A stretch of DNA of 64,000 nucleotides from positions 3,273,001 to 3,337,000 of the forward strand of contig NZ_CP136336.1 of the NCBI RefSeq assembly GCF_032681285.1, written 5' to 3'. Under the pieces are notes generated by a model. That model did no database searches, had not been told where the DNA came from, and was given only the letters and a program-made list of their open reading frames with translations. This document shows, in pieces, positions 34,734 through 44,972 of this stretch (the stretch's first letter is position 1; the number at the start of each line of letters is the position of its first letter). The DNA is from Piscinibacter gummiphilus. GTDB lineage: Bacteria > Pseudomonadota > Gammaproteobacteria > Burkholderiales > Burkholderiaceae_C. The position numbers and the translations under genes are program-made.

Positions 34734-36386
34734 ATGCCACTGCCCAAGCCGCCTGCCAAACGAGCCGCCCTCCTCACCCCCGCCGACTTCGAATCCCAGG
34801 CCGCGCCCAAACCGGGCAAACGAACGCAGAAACACGCCGCCTCCGACCCCAGCGGCCCCGCCGTGCTGGACCTCCTGGAGCCTCCGCGTGAAGCCGCCCC
34901 GCTGATCGCACGCGCTGCGGTACCCGCCCCCATGGCCGCCCGCCCGCCGCTGCCCGAGCCTCGCCGCCGCAAGCCCAGGCACACCGGCCCGGCCAAGCTC
35001 TTCGTGCTCGACACCAACGTGCTGATGCACGACCCGATGAGCGTGTTCCGCTTCGAGGAGCACGACGTCTACCTGCCAATGATCACGCTCGAAGAGCTGG
35101 ACGATCACAAGAAAGGCATGTCGGAAGTCGCTCGCAACGCCCGCCAGGTGAGCCGTGACCTCGACGCGCTGGCCGCCGCGCTGTCCGACGGCAACGGCCG
35201 CGACATGGTCGATGGCCTGCCGCTCGACAGCACCGGCCACAAGGACGCCCAGGGCAAGCTCTTCTTCCAGACCACGCTCGTCAACGTCGCCCTGCCCGCC
35301 GGCCTGCCGCAAGGCAAGGCCGACAACCAGATCCTCGGTGTGGTGCAGGCGCTGCGCGAGCAGCACCCCAAGCGCGAGGTCGTGCTGGTGTCGAAAGACA
35401 TCAACATGCGCATCAAGGCGCGTGCGCTCGGGCTCAACGCGGAAGACTATTTCAATGACAAGACGCTCGAAGACGGCGACCTGCTCTACACCGGCGTGCA
35501 GCCGCTGCCGTCCGACTTCTGGGACTTGCACGGCAAGACCATGGAGAGCTGGAACCAGGGTGGCAGCACCTACTACCGCATCAGCGGGCCGATGGTGCCG
35601 CAGTTGATGGTCAACCAGTTCGTCTACCTCGAAGCGCCGGGCGCTGCGCCGCTGTACGCCAAGGTCGCCGAGATCACCGGCAAGACCGCGGTGCTGCGCA
35701 CGCTGCGCGAATACACGCACCAGAAGAACGCCGTCTGGGGCGTGACGGCCCGCAACCGCGAGCAGAACTTCGCCCTCAACCTGCTGATGGACCCGGAGTG
35801 CGACTTCATCACCCTCACCGGCACCGCCGGCACCGGCAAGACGCTGATGACGCTCGCCGCCGGCCTGAGCCAGGTGATGGACGACCGCCGCTACACCGAG
35901 ATCATCGTCACCCGCGTGACCGTGCCCGTCGGTGAAGACATCGGTTTCCTGCCCGGCACCGAAGAGGAAAAGATGGGCCCGTGGATGGGCGCGCTCGACG
36001 ACAACCTCGAGGTGCTGTCCAAGACCGACAGCGGTGCCGGCGAATGGGGCCGTGCGGCCACCAACGACCTCGTGCGCAGCAAGATCAAGATCAAGAGCCT
36101 GAACTTCATGCGCGGGCGCACCTTCCTCAACAAGTTCGTCATCATCGACGAGGCGCAGAACCTTACGCCCAAGCAGATGAAGACGCTGATCACCCGCGCC
36201 GGCCCCGGCACCAAGATCGTCTGCCTGGGCAACCTCGCGCAGATTGACACGCCTTACCTGACGGAAGGCAGCTCCGGCCTCACCTACGCTGTCGACCGTT
36301 TCAAGGGCTGGCCGCATTCGGGCCACGTGACGCTGGCACGCGGCGAACGTTCGCGCCTCGCGGACTTCGCATCCGAGGTGCTGTAA
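34734..36386 (+). CDS. PIN-PhoH fusion protein (PhoH2-type ATPase)
   Basis: 550 residues. After a basic, proline-rich N-terminus of 85 residues comes a PIN nuclease domain (about 88-230) with KLFVLDTNVLMHD and LEELDDHKKG acidic residues. A PhoH helicase-like ATPase follows, with Walker A GTAGTGKT (about 363-370), VTVPVGEDIGFLPGTEEEK and Walker B FVIIDEAQN (about 467). This fusion resembles PhoH2 RNA helicase/ribonucleases. The ATG at 34734 has no ribosome site and sits 5 bases after a possible leader peptide. The gene converges on prpE with 3 bp between stops. Confidence 0.93.
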   Translation: MPLPKPPAKRAALLTPADFESQAAPKPGKRTQKHAASDPSGPAVLDLLEPPREAAPLIARAAVPAPMAARPPLPEPRRRKPRHTGPAKLFVLDTNVLMHDPMSVFRFEEHDVYLPMITLEELDDHKKGMSEVARNARQVSRDLDALAAALSDGNGRDMVDGLPLDSTGHKDAQGKLFFQTTLVNVALPAGLPQGKADNQILGVVQALREQHPKREVVLVSKDINMRIKARALGLNAEDYFNDKTLEDGDLLYTGVQPLPSDFWDLHGKTMESWNQGGSTYYRISGPMVPQLMVNQFVYLEAPGAAPLYAKVAEITGKTAVLRTLREYTHQKNAVWGVTARNREQNFALNLLMDPECDFITLTGTAGTGKTLMTLAAGLSQVMDDRRYTEIIVTRVTVPVGEDIGFLPGTEEEKMGPWMGALDDNLEVLSKTDSGAGEWGRAATNDLVRSKIKIKSLNFMRGRTFLNKFVIIDEAQNLTPKQMKTLITRAGPGTKIVCLGNLAQIDTPYLTEGSSGLTYAVDRFKGWPHSGHVTLARGERSRLADFASEVL

Positions 36387-36389
36387 CGC

Positions 36390-38276
36390 TCAGACCAGGT
36401 CGCGGATCTGCTGCAGTGCCGTCGGGTCCTCGATCGTGGTCAGGTCGCCGGGGTCGCGCCCTTCGCAGACGGCCTGGATCGCGCGGCGAAGCAGCTTGCC
36501 CGAGCGGGTCTTGGGCAGCCCCGTCACGAACCGGACTCGCGCCGGGCGGGCGACGGCCCCAAGCCCGTGGTCGACCGTCTTCATGATCTCGCCTTCGAGC
36601 TTGAGCTTGCCGGCATCGTCGGCGATGAGGCTTGCATCGCGCACGACGGCGAACGCCATCGCCACCTGGCCCTTGAGTGCATCGGCCACGCCCACGACCG
36701 CCACCTCGGCCACCGCCGGGTGGCTGGAGATGCTCTCTTCGATCTCGCGTGTGCCGAGCCGATGGCCGGCCACGTTAATCACGTCGTCGGTGCGGCCGAG
36801 GATGAAGTAGTAGCCGTCTTCGTCGCGAATGCCCCAGTCGAAGGTGCTGTAGACCATGCGGCCGGGCACCGTCGTCCAGTAGGTCTTCACGAAGCGCTCG
36901 TCGTCGCCCCACACCGTCTGCATGCAACCCGGTGGCAGCGGCCCTTCGACCGCGAGCACGCCTTTCTGGTTGGCGCCGGTCAGCTCGTCGCCCGTCGCTT
37001 CGTTCAGCAGCTTCACGTCGTAGCCGTACATCGCGAAGCCGGGGCTGCCGAACTTGCTCTTCGCCTTCTCGATGCCATTGGCGATGGTGAGGATGGGCCA
37101 GCCGGTCTCGGTCTGCCAGTAGTTGTCGATGACCGGCTTGCCGAGGGCCTTGGCGATCCAGGTGGCGGTGGGTTCGTCGAGCGGCTCGCCGGCCAGGAAG
37201 AGCGCACGCAGCGAGCCCAGGTCGTGCCCGCGGATGAAACTCTCGTCGTGTTTCTTCAACACGCGCACCGCGGTGGGTGCCGTGAACATCAGGTTGACCT
37301 TGTACTTCTCGACCAGGCTCCACCAGATGCCGGCGTCGGGCCGCACCGGGAGGCCTTCGTACATCAAGGTCGCCATGCCGGCGATCAGCGGGCCGTAGAT
37401 GATGTAGCTGTGGCCCACCACCCAGCCGATGTCGCTCGCGCTGAAGAAGGTCTCGCCCGCCTTGCCCTGGAAGATGTGCTTCATGCTCGCGGCCAGTGCC
37501 ACGGCGTAGCCGCCGGTGTCGCGTTGCACGCCCTTGGGCTTGCCGGTGGTACCGCTCGTGTAGAGCGTGTAGCTCGGGTCGGTGGCCCTGAGCCAGGCGC
37601 AGGGCACCTTGTCGTTCAGGTGCTTCTCGCGCAGCGTGGCGTAATCGACATCGCGCGAGCTGCGCTCGAAAGGTGCCAGGCCGCGGTCGACCATCAGCAC
37701 GGTCTTCGGCTTGTGAGTGGACAAGCGCAGCGCCTCGTCGAGCAGCGGCTTGTAGGGCACGACCTTGCCGCTGCGGCTGCCGGCATCGGCGCTCACCACC
37801 ACCGTGGGCGTCGCGTCGTCGATGCGGCTGGCCAGGCTGTTGCTCGCAAAACCGCCGAACACCACCGAGTGGATCGCCCCGATGCGCGCGCAAGCCAGCA
37901 TCGCAAATGCCGCCTCGGGAATCATGGGCATGTAGATGAGCACCCGGTCGCCCTGCTTCACCCCGAGCGCCAGCAGGCACGCCGCCATGCGCTGCACCTC
38001 GGCGTGCAACTCGCGAAAGTTGTAGACGCGCTCCTGCCCGACCTCGGTCGACACCCAGATCAGCGCGCTCTGCTCGGGCCGCATCGCCACATGGCGGTCG
38101 ACCGCGTTGTGGCAGAGGTTGGTCTCGCCGCCGACGAACCATTTGGCGAACGGCGGCTTGCTGTAATCGCAAATCGTCTGCGGCGGCTTGTGCCAGTCGA
38201 TGAGCGCGGCCTGCTCTCGCCAGAAGCCGTCTCGGTCTTCGATCGAACGGCGGTGGAAATCGGCGTACCGGCTCAT
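36390..38276 (-). CDS. prpE: propionyl-CoA synthetase PrpE
   Basis: 628 residues, full length for PrpE. It activates propionate to propionyl-CoA through propionyl-AMP. YTSGTTGKPKGVQRDTGGYAVAL (short: TSGTTGKPKGVQRDTGG) is the PrpE-specific phosphate loop, followed by DIGWVVGHSYIIYGPL, NYWQTETGWP and the acylation-sensitive lysine in PKTRSGKLLRR. Acetyl-CoA synthetases differ in the RDTGG region. AGGAG precedes the ATG. It lies 29 bp after acuI and is read with it. Confidence 0.93.
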   Translation of the reverse strand: MSRYADFHRRSIEDRDGFWREQAALIDWHKPPQTICDYSKPPFAKWFVGGETNLCHNAVDRHVAMRPEQSALIWVSTEVGQERVYNFRELHAEVQRMAACLLALGVKQGDRVLIYMPMIPEAAFAMLACARIGAIHSVVFGGFASNSLASRIDDATPTVVVSADAGSRSGKVVPYKPLLDEALRLSTHKPKTVLMVDRGLAPFERSSRDVDYATLREKHLNDKVPCAWLRATDPSYTLYTSGTTGKPKGVQRDTGGYAVALAASMKHIFQGKAGETFFSASDIGWVVGHSYIIYGPLIAGMATLMYEGLPVRPDAGIWWSLVEKYKVNLMFTAPTAVRVLKKHDESFIRGHDLGSLRALFLAGEPLDEPTATWIAKALGKPVIDNYWQTETGWPILTIANGIEKAKSKFGSPGFAMYGYDVKLLNEATGDELTGANQKGVLAVEGPLPPGCMQTVWGDDERFVKTYWTTVPGRMVYSTFDWGIRDEDGYYFILGRTDDVINVAGHRLGTREIEESISSHPAVAEVAVVGVADALKGQVAMAFAVVRDASLIADDAGKLKLEGEIMKTVDHGLGAVARPARVRFVTGLPKTRSGKLLRRAIQAVCEGRDPGDLTTIEDPTALQQIRDLV

Positions 38277-38305
38277 CGGGGTCTCCTGCTGCTATCGACC
38301 TGCTC

Positions 38306-39286
38306 TTATCGAATGTGCACGACCAGCCGGCCGCGCACCTTGCCGGCCATCAAGGCTTCGGCTCGCTCAATTGCGTCGCCGAGGTCGATGTCCTGCACCA
38401 TGTGGTCGATCAGCTTAGGCTCCAAATCTTTCGCCAACCTGTCCCAGGCCTGTTGACGCAGCGCAAGCGGCGCCATCACGCTGTCGACACCCGCCAGGGT
38501 GACGCTGCGCAGGATGAAGGGCAGTACCGTGCCGGGCAGGTCGCTGCCCTGGGCCAGGCCGCAGGCGGCCACCACGCCGCCGTAGCGCGTCTGCGCACAG
38601 GCATTGACGAGCGTGTGGCTGCCGACGGCGTCAACGACCGCGGCCCATCGCTCCTTCTGCAGGGGCTTGCCGGGGGCCGACAGCTCGTTGCGGTCGATCA
38701 GGTCGGCCGCGCCCAGCGTCTTCAGGTACGCAGACTCGGCCGACTTGCCGGTCGACGCGATCACGCGGTAGCCCAGGCGCGCCAGCAGTGCGGTGGCCAC
38801 GCTGCCCACGCCGCCCGTGGCCCCGGTCACCAGCACCTCACCATCGCCCGGCTTCACGCCGTGGCGCTCGAGCGCCAGCACGCACAGCATCGCGGTGTAG
38901 CCGGCAGTGCCGATGGCCATCGCCTGGCGCGCGTCGAAGGCGGCCGGCAGCTTCACCAGCCAGTCGCCCTTGAGCCGGGCCCGCTCGGCGAGGCAACCCC
39001 AATGGACCTCGCCGACGCCCCAGCCGTTGAGCACGAAGCGGTCGCCCGGCTTCCAGCCTGGGTGCTGGCTTTCGAGCACCGTGCCGGCACCGTCGATGCC
39101 AGCGACCATGGGCCACTGGCGCACCACCGGCGCCTTGTTGGTGATGGCGAGACCATCCTTGTAGTTGAGGGTCGAGCATTCAACCTGCACCAGCACGTCG
39201 CCCGCGGGCAACCGGGCGTCGTCCACGGCTTGAACACGGGCGCTGAACCCCGCGTCGGTCTTTTCCAGCAGCAAAGCTTTGAACAT
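38306..39286 (-). CDS. acuI: acrylyl-CoA reductase AcuI (YhdH/YhfP family)
   Basis: 326 residues, zinc-free medium-chain dehydrogenase/reductase. [20 protein letters not shown], the NADPH-binding [14 protein letters not shown] and the C-terminal [11 protein letters not shown] are typical of AcuI, which reduces acryloyl-CoA to propionyl-CoA. GGAG precedes the ATG. Paired with prpE it fits handling of acrylate, 3-hydroxypropionate or dimethylsulfoniopropionate products: acids are activated and funnelled to propionyl-CoA. Confidence 0.9.
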   Translation of the reverse strand: MFKALLLEKTDAGFSARVQAVDDARLPAGDVLVQVECSTLNYKDGLAITNKAPVVRQWPMVAGIDGAGTVLESQHPGWKPGDRFVLNGWGVGEVHWGCLAERARLKGDWLVKLPAAFDARQAMAIGTAGYTAMLCVLALERHGVKPGDGEVLVTGATGGVGSVATALLARLGYRVIASTGKSAESAYLKTLGAADLIDRNELSAPGKPLQKERWAAVVDAVGSHTLVNACAQTRYGGVVAACGLAQGSDLPGTVLPFILRSVTLAGVDSVMAPLALRQQAWDRLAKDLEPKLIDHMVQDIDLGDAIERAEALMAGKVRGRLVVHIR

Positions 39287-39417
39287 GTTTCAACTCCAAT
39301 ACAGAGAAGCGCAGGCTAACCGTTGAGCCCTGGCCCTGCATTGGGGGCGGCCACGAGCGAACACCGCCCCAAGCATGAAGAAGGTCGGTTAAGTCCCTGT
39401 CGCACCTGTCTTTTCGG

Positions 39418-39447
39418 TTGACTGCGTTCGGCGCGCTCCCCTATCCT
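39418..39447 (+). promoter_or_regulatory. candidate promoter of the NlpC/P60 gene
   Basis: TTGACT (39418-39423), 18 bases, TATCCT (39442-39447). The predicted start is at 39453-39455, on the ATG at 39455, so the message may be leaderless; there is no ribosome site. Confidence 0.4.
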
Positions 39448-39454
39448 GCGACCC

Positions 39455-40123
39455 ATGTCCCGCCTGCCCTTGCCCTGTCTGCGATCAGCGCTCCTTGCGC
39501 TGGCCTGCGCAGGCGCGGCTGCGGCCGCCCAGGCGGCTCCCGACAACCAGGACGTCGTCGCCCAGTTGCTCATCGAGCGCGGCGTGCTGAGCGCGCCCCA
39601 CACCTCGGGCACCACGGCCGTCGACAGCGCGGCCGCCATCGGCCGCCAGGTGCGCGACACCACCTCGGGCCTTGTGCTCTCGGCGATGAACTTCCTGGGC
39701 GTGCCCTACAAGCGCGGCGGCAACAACTCCGACGACGGTTTCGACTGCAGCGGGTTCACCCGCCACATCTACGAAACCACGCTCGGCCTGGTGCTGCCCC
39801 GCCGTGTCGACGACCAGGCCAAGGCAGCGGGCTTTTCGGCCGTCAAGCGCGATGAGCTGCAGCCCGGCGACCTGGTCTTCTTCAACACCCTGCGCCGCAC
39901 CTTCTCGCACGTGGGCATCTACGTCGGCGAAGGCAAGTTCATCCATGCACCGCGCTCGGGTGGCGAAGTGCGGGTGGAAAGCATGGGCGTGAAGTACTGG
40001 GCCAAGCGCTTCACCGGCGCCCGGCGTGCGGACACCGCGGCCACACTGACCGCCACACCCCCTGCGCCTTCCGCCCAGCCGGCCGCTGGCGCAGCACCCG
40101 CCATCCCGAACGAGTTCCCTTGA
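39455..40123 (+). CDS. NlpC/P60-family peptidoglycan endopeptidase
   Basis: 222 residues. A signal peptide (about 1-27, ending AQA) is followed by an NlpC/P60 cysteine peptidase domain (about 75-190): catalytic Cys in DGFDCSGFT, His in SHVGIYVG and third polar residue His in FIHAPRSGG. These enzymes cut the stem peptide of peptidoglycan in the periplasm. The C-terminal 30 residues are a Pro/Ala tail. It is 43 bp ahead of moaA on the same strand, but unrelated in function. Confidence 0.93.
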   Translation: MSRLPLPCLRSALLALACAGAAAAAQAAPDNQDVVAQLLIERGVLSAPHTSGTTAVDSAAAIGRQVRDTTSGLVLSAMNFLGVPYKRGGNNSDDGFDCSGFTRHIYETTLGLVLPRRVDDQAKAAGFSAVKRDELQPGDLVFFNTLRRTFSHVGIYVGEGKFIHAPRSGGEVRVESMGVKYWAKRFTGARRADTAATLTATPPAPSAQPAAGAAPAIPNEFP

Positions 40124-40166
40124 CGCCGCACAGGCGCGCGAGGCGCCGCAGCGGCACAATCGACCG

Positions 40167-41291
40167 ATGACCGAGAAAGTCATCCCCCTCGCCGACCACC
40201 GCTATGCCGCGTCGGTCCCGCGCATTCCAGCGCAGCCGATCGCCGCCACGGGGCTGCTGTCGGACACCCTCGGCCGCCCCCTGCGCGACCTGCGCATCTC
40301 GGTCACCGACCGATGCAACTTCCGCTGCAGCTACTGCATGCCCAAGGAAGTCTTCGACAAGCACTACCAGTTCCTCCCGCACACCTCGCTGCTGAGCTTC
40401 GAGGAGATCACCCGCACCGCCCGCCTCTTCGCCGCCCACGGCGTGCAGAAGATCCGACTCACCGGCGGCGAGCCGCTGCTGCGCAAGAACGTCGAAGTGC
40501 TGATCGAGATGCTGGCGCAGCTGCGCACGCCTGATGGCCAGCCGCTCGACCTCACCCTCACCACCAACGGCTCGCTGCTCGCCCGCAAGGCGCAGGCACT
40601 GAAAGACGCCGGGCTCAAGCGCATCACCGTGAGCCTCGATGCGCTGGCCGACCCCATCTTCCGCCGCATGAACGACGCCGACTTCCCCGTCGCTGACGTG
40701 CTGGCCGGCATCGAGGCCGCCGAGCGGGTGGGCCTCGGCCCGATCAAGGTCAACATGGTGGTGCAGCGCGGCGTCAACGACCACGAGATCGTGCCGATGG
40801 CGCGCCATTTCCGCGAGCACTTCGGCGGCCGGGTGGTGCTTCGCTTCATCGAATTCATGGACGTGGGCGAGACCAACGGCTGGCGCATGGACCAGGTCGT
40901 GCCTTCCTCCGAAGTCATCGCCCGCTTGAACGAAGCCTTCCCGCTGCGGGCCATCGATGCCAACTATGCCGGCGAGACCGCCGAGCGCTGGGCCTACACC
41001 GACGGCCAGGGCGAGATCGGCGTGATCTCGAGCGTGACGCACGCCTTCTGCCGCGACTGCAACCGCGCCCGACTGTCGACCGAAGGCAAGCTCTTCCTCT
41101 GCCTCTTCGCGAACCAGGGGCACGACCTGCGCTCGCTGCTGCGCGGCGGCTACAGCGACGAGCAGATCGCCAGCGCCATCGGGCTCATCTGGCAGGGCCG
41201 CGGTGACCGCTATTCCGAGCTGCGCGGCGCGCAAGCCGCCGACACCGGCTCGGGGCAGCGCCGCGTCGAGATGCACTACATCGGCGGTTGA
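40167..41291 (+). CDS. moaA: GTP 3',8-cyclase MoaA
   Basis: 374 residues. First step of molybdenum cofactor synthesis, a radical-SAM conversion of GTP to 3',8-cyclo-GTP. The radical cluster motif CNFRCSYC (CxxxCxxC) and the GGEPLL motif are intact. The second cluster is supplied by [20 protein letters not shown] near the C-terminus, and the protein ends RVEMHYIGG with the essential Gly-Gly. mobA follows at once. Confidence 0.97.
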   Translation: MTEKVIPLADHRYAASVPRIPAQPIAATGLLSDTLGRPLRDLRISVTDRCNFRCSYCMPKEVFDKHYQFLPHTSLLSFEEITRTARLFAAHGVQKIRLTGGEPLLRKNVEVLIEMLAQLRTPDGQPLDLTLTTNGSLLARKAQALKDAGLKRITVSLDALADPIFRRMNDADFPVADVLAGIEAAERVGLGPIKVNMVVQRGVNDHEIVPMARHFREHFGGRVVLRFIEFMDVGETNGWRMDQVVPSSEVIARLNEAFPLRAIDANYAGETAERWAYTDGQGEIGVISSVTHAFCRDCNRARLSTEGKLFLCLFANQGHDLRSLLRGGYSDEQIASAIGLIWQGRGDRYSELRGAQAADTGSGQRRVEMHYIGG

Positions 41292-41295
41292 TTCG

Positions 41296-41871
41296 GTGGT
41301 GGAGCGTGCCGAAATCACCGGCCTCGTGCTGGCCGGCGGCCAGGGGAGCCGGCTCGGTGGCGTGGACAAGGGCCTGCAGATGTACCGAGGCCAGCCGCTC
41401 GCAAGGACTGCCCTGGAGCGCCTCTCACCGCAAGTCGGCCGGGTGATGCTCAGCGCGAACCGCCACCTCGACGACTACGCCCGCTGGGGCGTGCTGGTGT
41501 GGCCGGACCCTGCGGACCTCGCGGGTTACCAGGGGCCGCTGGCGGGTTTCCTGTCCGGGCTGCAGCACGCCGAAACGCCTTACCTCGTCACCGTGCCCTG
41601 CGATTGCCCGCAGTTCCCGGCAGACCTGGTGGCCCGCCTCGCCGAAGCGATGCATGACGGCGTCGATCTGGTGCTGGCCCGCACCGACGCGGGCCCGGAG
41701 CCGGCCTTCTGCCTGATGCGTCGCAGCCTTGCGGCCGACCTGCGCCGCTACCTCGAATCGGGCGAGCGCAAGGTCGGCCGGTGGATGGCGCAGTTGCGGC
41801 GCGCCGAGGTCACGTTCGACGACCCGGCCGCCTTCTTCAACATCAACACGCCCGACGACCTGGCGCGTTGA
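41296..41871 (+). CDS. mobA: molybdenum cofactor guanylyltransferase MobA
   Basis: 191 residues from a GTG at 41296 (a second GTG follows directly), 4 bases after the moaA stop. It attaches GMP to molybdopterin. The nucleotidyltransferase signature LVLAGGQGSRLGGVDKGL is complete, with VTVPCDCPQFPADLV, and FFNINTPDDL at the end. Its stop TGA abuts the stop of the RND permease on the opposite strand (TGA|TCA), leaving no intergenic base. Confidence 0.94.
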   Translation: MVERAEITGLVLAGGQGSRLGGVDKGLQMYRGQPLARTALERLSPQVGRVMLSANRHLDDYARWGVLVWPDPADLAGYQGPLAGFLSGLQHAETPYLVTVPCDCPQFPADLVARLAEAMHDGVDLVLARTDAGPEPAFCLMRRSLAADLRRYLESGERKVGRWMAQLRRAEVTFDDPAAFFNINTPDDLAR

Positions 41872-44800
41872 TCACGCATGGGCCGCGTGCGAGCCCTCAT
41901 CAGGGTCGGCCGGTGTCTCGATCGCGCCCGGCACCGCACTGCGCGCGAAGAGCGAATACACCGTGGGCACCACGAAGATCGTGAGCAAGGTGCCCAGCGA
42001 CATGCCGCCCACGATCACCCAGCCGATCTGCTGGCGGCTCTCGGCGCCAGCGCCCTCGGCGAGCGCCAGGGGCAGCGCGCCCAGCACCATCGCGCCGGTG
42101 GTCATCAGGATGGGGCGCAGCCGCAGCGCGGCGGCCTCGGTGACCGCGTCGAAGACCGAGCGACCCTGCTGCCGCAGCTGGTTGCTGAACTCCACGATCA
42201 GGATGCCGTGCTTGGTGATGAGGCCCACCAGCGTGATGAGGCCGATCTGCGAGTAGACGTTGAGCGTGCCACCCGCCAGCTGCAGCGCCGCCAGCGCCCC
42301 CACCATCGACAGCGGCACCGACAGCATGATGACGAACGGGTCGACGAAGCTCTCGAACTGCGCACTGAGCACCAGGAAGATGAAGAGCAGCGCCAGCGCA
42401 AACACCAAGCCCAGCGCCCCGCTCGACGAGCGGAACTCGCGCGACACACCGTTGAGCTCGGTCGAATAGCCCGGCTTCAACACCTTGCGTGCGGTGTCGT
42501 CCATGAACTGCAACGCTTCGCCCAGCGAATAGCCCGGCGCCAGGTTGGAGGTGATCGCCACCGAGCGCCGCTGGTTGAAGTGGTTGAGCTCGCGCGGGCT
42601 CACCGACTCGCGCACCTTCACGAGCGACGACAACGGCACCATCGCATCGCCACGCCCACGCACGAAGAGCTTGTCGATGTCTTCCGGCGTGGTGCGGCCG
42701 CGCATCTCGGTCTGCACCAGCACGTCGTACTGCTCGGCGTCGCGCTTGTAGCGGGTGACCGCCCGGCCGCCGAGCATGGTCTCGACGGTGCGGGCCACCT
42801 GGTCGACGCTCACGCCGGCATCGGCCGCACGATCTCGGTCGACTTCCAGAAAGATCTCGGGCTTGTTGAGGCGCAGGTCGGTGTCGGGCTGCACGAAGCC
42901 GGGGTTCTTGGCCATCTCGGCCAGCATCTGCTGCGTCACGCGCGAGAGGTTGTCGTAAGAGTCGTTGGTGACGATCACGTAGTTGATCGGCCGCTCGCGA
43001 AAGCCCTGGCCCAGGCTCGGCGGCGTGACCGGGAAGGCGGTCACGCCCGGCAGGCCAGCGAAACGCGGCTGCAGCTGGCGCGCGAGTTCGAGCGTGCTGC
43101 GGTCGCGCTCGTCCCAGTCGACGGTGCGCAGGAACGACACGCCTTGCGACACGGTGGGGTTGCCGGCCACCACGAAGACGCGGTCGAACTCGGGGTAGTC
43201 GCGGCCGATGCCCTCGATGGCGCGCAGGTAGCGCGCGGTGTAGTCGAGCGTGGAGCCGTCTGGCGCGTTGATGGTCGCAAGGATCACGCCGCGGTCTTCG
43301 AGCGGCGCGAGTTCGCTCTTGGCCGTGCGAAAGAGCTGCCAGCTGCCCGCCGCCGAGGCCACCATCACGACCAGCACCACCCAGCGGTGCGCCAGCGTCC
43401 AGCGCAGCGCGCGGCCGTAGGCGCGGGTCACCCGGTCGAGGCCCGCCTCCATGAGAACGTCGAAGCGCGTCGGCTTGGCCTCGTGGCGCAGCAGCTTGCT
43501 GCACATCATGGGCGTCAGCGTGAGCGCGACGAAGCCGGAGACGATCACCGCGCCCGCGAGCGTCAACGCGAATTCGGTGAAGAGCCGCCCGGTGCGGCCC
43601 GGTGCAAACGCCAGCGGGGCGAACACGGCCGCGAGCGTCATCGTCATCGCCACCACGGCGAAGCCGATTTCCTTCGCGCCCTTGAGCGCCGCCTGGAACG
43701 GCGACATGCCGTCTTCGATGTGGCGGAAGATGTTTTCCAGCACCACGATCGCGTCGTCGACCACCAGGCCAATGGCCAGCACGAGCGCGAGCAGCGTGAG
43801 CGTGTTGATGGTGAACCCGGCGAGCGCCATGATCGCGAAGGTGCCGACCAGGCTCACCGGAATGGTGACGAGCGGGATGACCGCCGCGCGCAGGTGCCGC
43901 AGGAAGAGAAACACCACGAGCGCCACCAGCACCACCGCTTCGGTGATGGTGCGGAACACCGACTTCACCGACTTGTCGATGAAGACCGAGTTGTCGTTCG
44001 CCACTTGCACGTTGATGCCGGGCGGAAGGTCTTGCTGCAGCTTGGGCAGCATCGTGCGCACGCCGGACGAGACCTCCAGCGGGTTGGCCGTGGCCTGGCG
44101 GATCACGCCGGCCGAGATCGACGGCACGCCATTCAGCCGCACGCTGCTGCGCTCGCTGGCCGCGGCCTGCTCGATGCGCGCCACGTCGCGCAGCCGCACG
44201 GTGTAGTTGTTGACGGTCTTGAGCGCCACGGCCCCGAACTGCGCTTCGGTATTGAGGTCGGTACGTGCGGTGACGCTGAACTCTCGCTGCTGGCTTTCGA
44301 TGCGCCCGGCCGGCACTTCGAGGTTCTGCTTGCGCAGCGCGTCTTCCACGTCCTGCACCGTGAGGCGGTAGGAGGCGAGCTTGTCCGGGTCGAGCCAGAT
44401 GCGCATCGAGAACTTGCGGTCGCCGTTGACCTGCACGTCGGCCACGCCGGACACGGTCTGCAGGCGGGGCTTCACGATGCGGTTGACCACGTCGGTCACC
44501 TGCAGCGGCGACAGGGTCTCGCTGGTGAACGCGAGCCAGATCGTGGGCGTGGCATCGGCCTCGACCTTCGCGATCACCGGCTCGTCGATCGCATCGGGCA
44601 GGCGCGCACGCACACGCGACACACGGTCGCGCACGTCGGCGGCGGCGTCGTCGGGGTTCTTCTCCAGCTTGAAGCGCACCGTGATCTGGCTCTGCTCCGA
44701 GCGCGAGATCGAGGTGATGATCTCCACGCCGTCGATACCGGCGATGGAGTCTTCGAGCGGCTTGGTGACCTGCGACTCGATCACCTCCGACGAGGCGCCG

Positions 44801-44955
44801 ATCAGCTTGGTCGACACGTTGACAACCGGCTCGTCGATGCGCGGGTACTCCCGCACCTGCAGGCGGGTGAACGACACCGCACCGATCAGGATGAGCAGCA
44901 GCGACAGCACCGTCGCAAAGACCGGGCGGCGGATGGTGACGTCGGACAGCTTCAT
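41872..44955 (-). CDS. RND multidrug efflux permease (HAE1 family)
   Basis: 1027 residues, full length. Inner-membrane proton-driven pump. It begins MKLSDVTIRRPVFATVLSLL; helix 4 carries LALVLAIGLVVDDAIVVLEN with the proton-relay aspartates; two large periplasmic loops follow helices 1 and 7; IGLITLVGLITKHGILIVEF is the helix 10 motif. It works with the adaptor encoded 17 bp upstream. No outer-membrane channel gene is present here. The frame on the opposite strand is open for over 1000 codons but is a GC-rich shadow. Confidence 0.96.
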   Translation of the reverse strand: MKLSDVTIRRPVFATVLSLLLILIGAVSFTRLQVREYPRIDEPVVNVSTKLIGASSEVIESQVTKPLEDSIAGIDGVEIITSISRSEQSQITVRFKLEKNPDDAAADVRDRVSRVRARLPDAIDEPVIAKVEADATPTIWLAFTSETLSPLQVTDVVNRIVKPRLQTVSGVADVQVNGDRKFSMRIWLDPDKLASYRLTVQDVEDALRKQNLEVPAGRIESQQREFSVTARTDLNTEAQFGAVALKTVNNYTVRLRDVARIEQAAASERSSVRLNGVPSISAGVIRQATANPLEVSSGVRTMLPKLQQDLPPGINVQVANDNSVFIDKSVKSVFRTITEAVVLVALVVFLFLRHLRAAVIPLVTIPVSLVGTFAIMALAGFTINTLTLLALVLAIGLVVDDAIVVLENIFRHIEDGMSPFQAALKGAKEIGFAVVAMTMTLAAVFAPLAFAPGRTGRLFTEFALTLAGAVIVSGFVALTLTPMMCSKLLRHEAKPTRFDVLMEAGLDRVTRAYGRALRWTLAHRWVVLVVMVASAAGSWQLFRTAKSELAPLEDRGVILATINAPDGSTLDYTARYLRAIEGIGRDYPEFDRVFVVAGNPTVSQGVSFLRTVDWDERDRSTLELARQLQPRFAGLPGVTAFPVTPPSLGQGFRERPINYVIVTNDSYDNLSRVTQQMLAEMAKNPGFVQPDTDLRLNKPEIFLEVDRDRAADAGVSVDQVARTVETMLGGRAVTRYKRDAEQYDVLVQTEMRGRTTPEDIDKLFVRGRGDAMVPLSSLVKVRESVSPRELNHFNQRRSVAITSNLAPGYSLGEALQFMDDTARKVLKPGYSTELNGVSREFRSSSGALGLVFALALLFIFLVLSAQFESFVDPFVIMLSVPLSMVGALAALQLAGGTLNVYSQIGLITLVGLITKHGILIVEFSNQLRQQGRSVFDAVTEAAALRLRPILMTTGAMVLGALPLALAEGAGAESRQQIGWVIVGGMSLGTLLTIFVVPTVYSLFARSAVPGAIETPADPDEGSHAAHA

Positions 44956-44972
44956 GTCGCGTGGCTCTCAGG

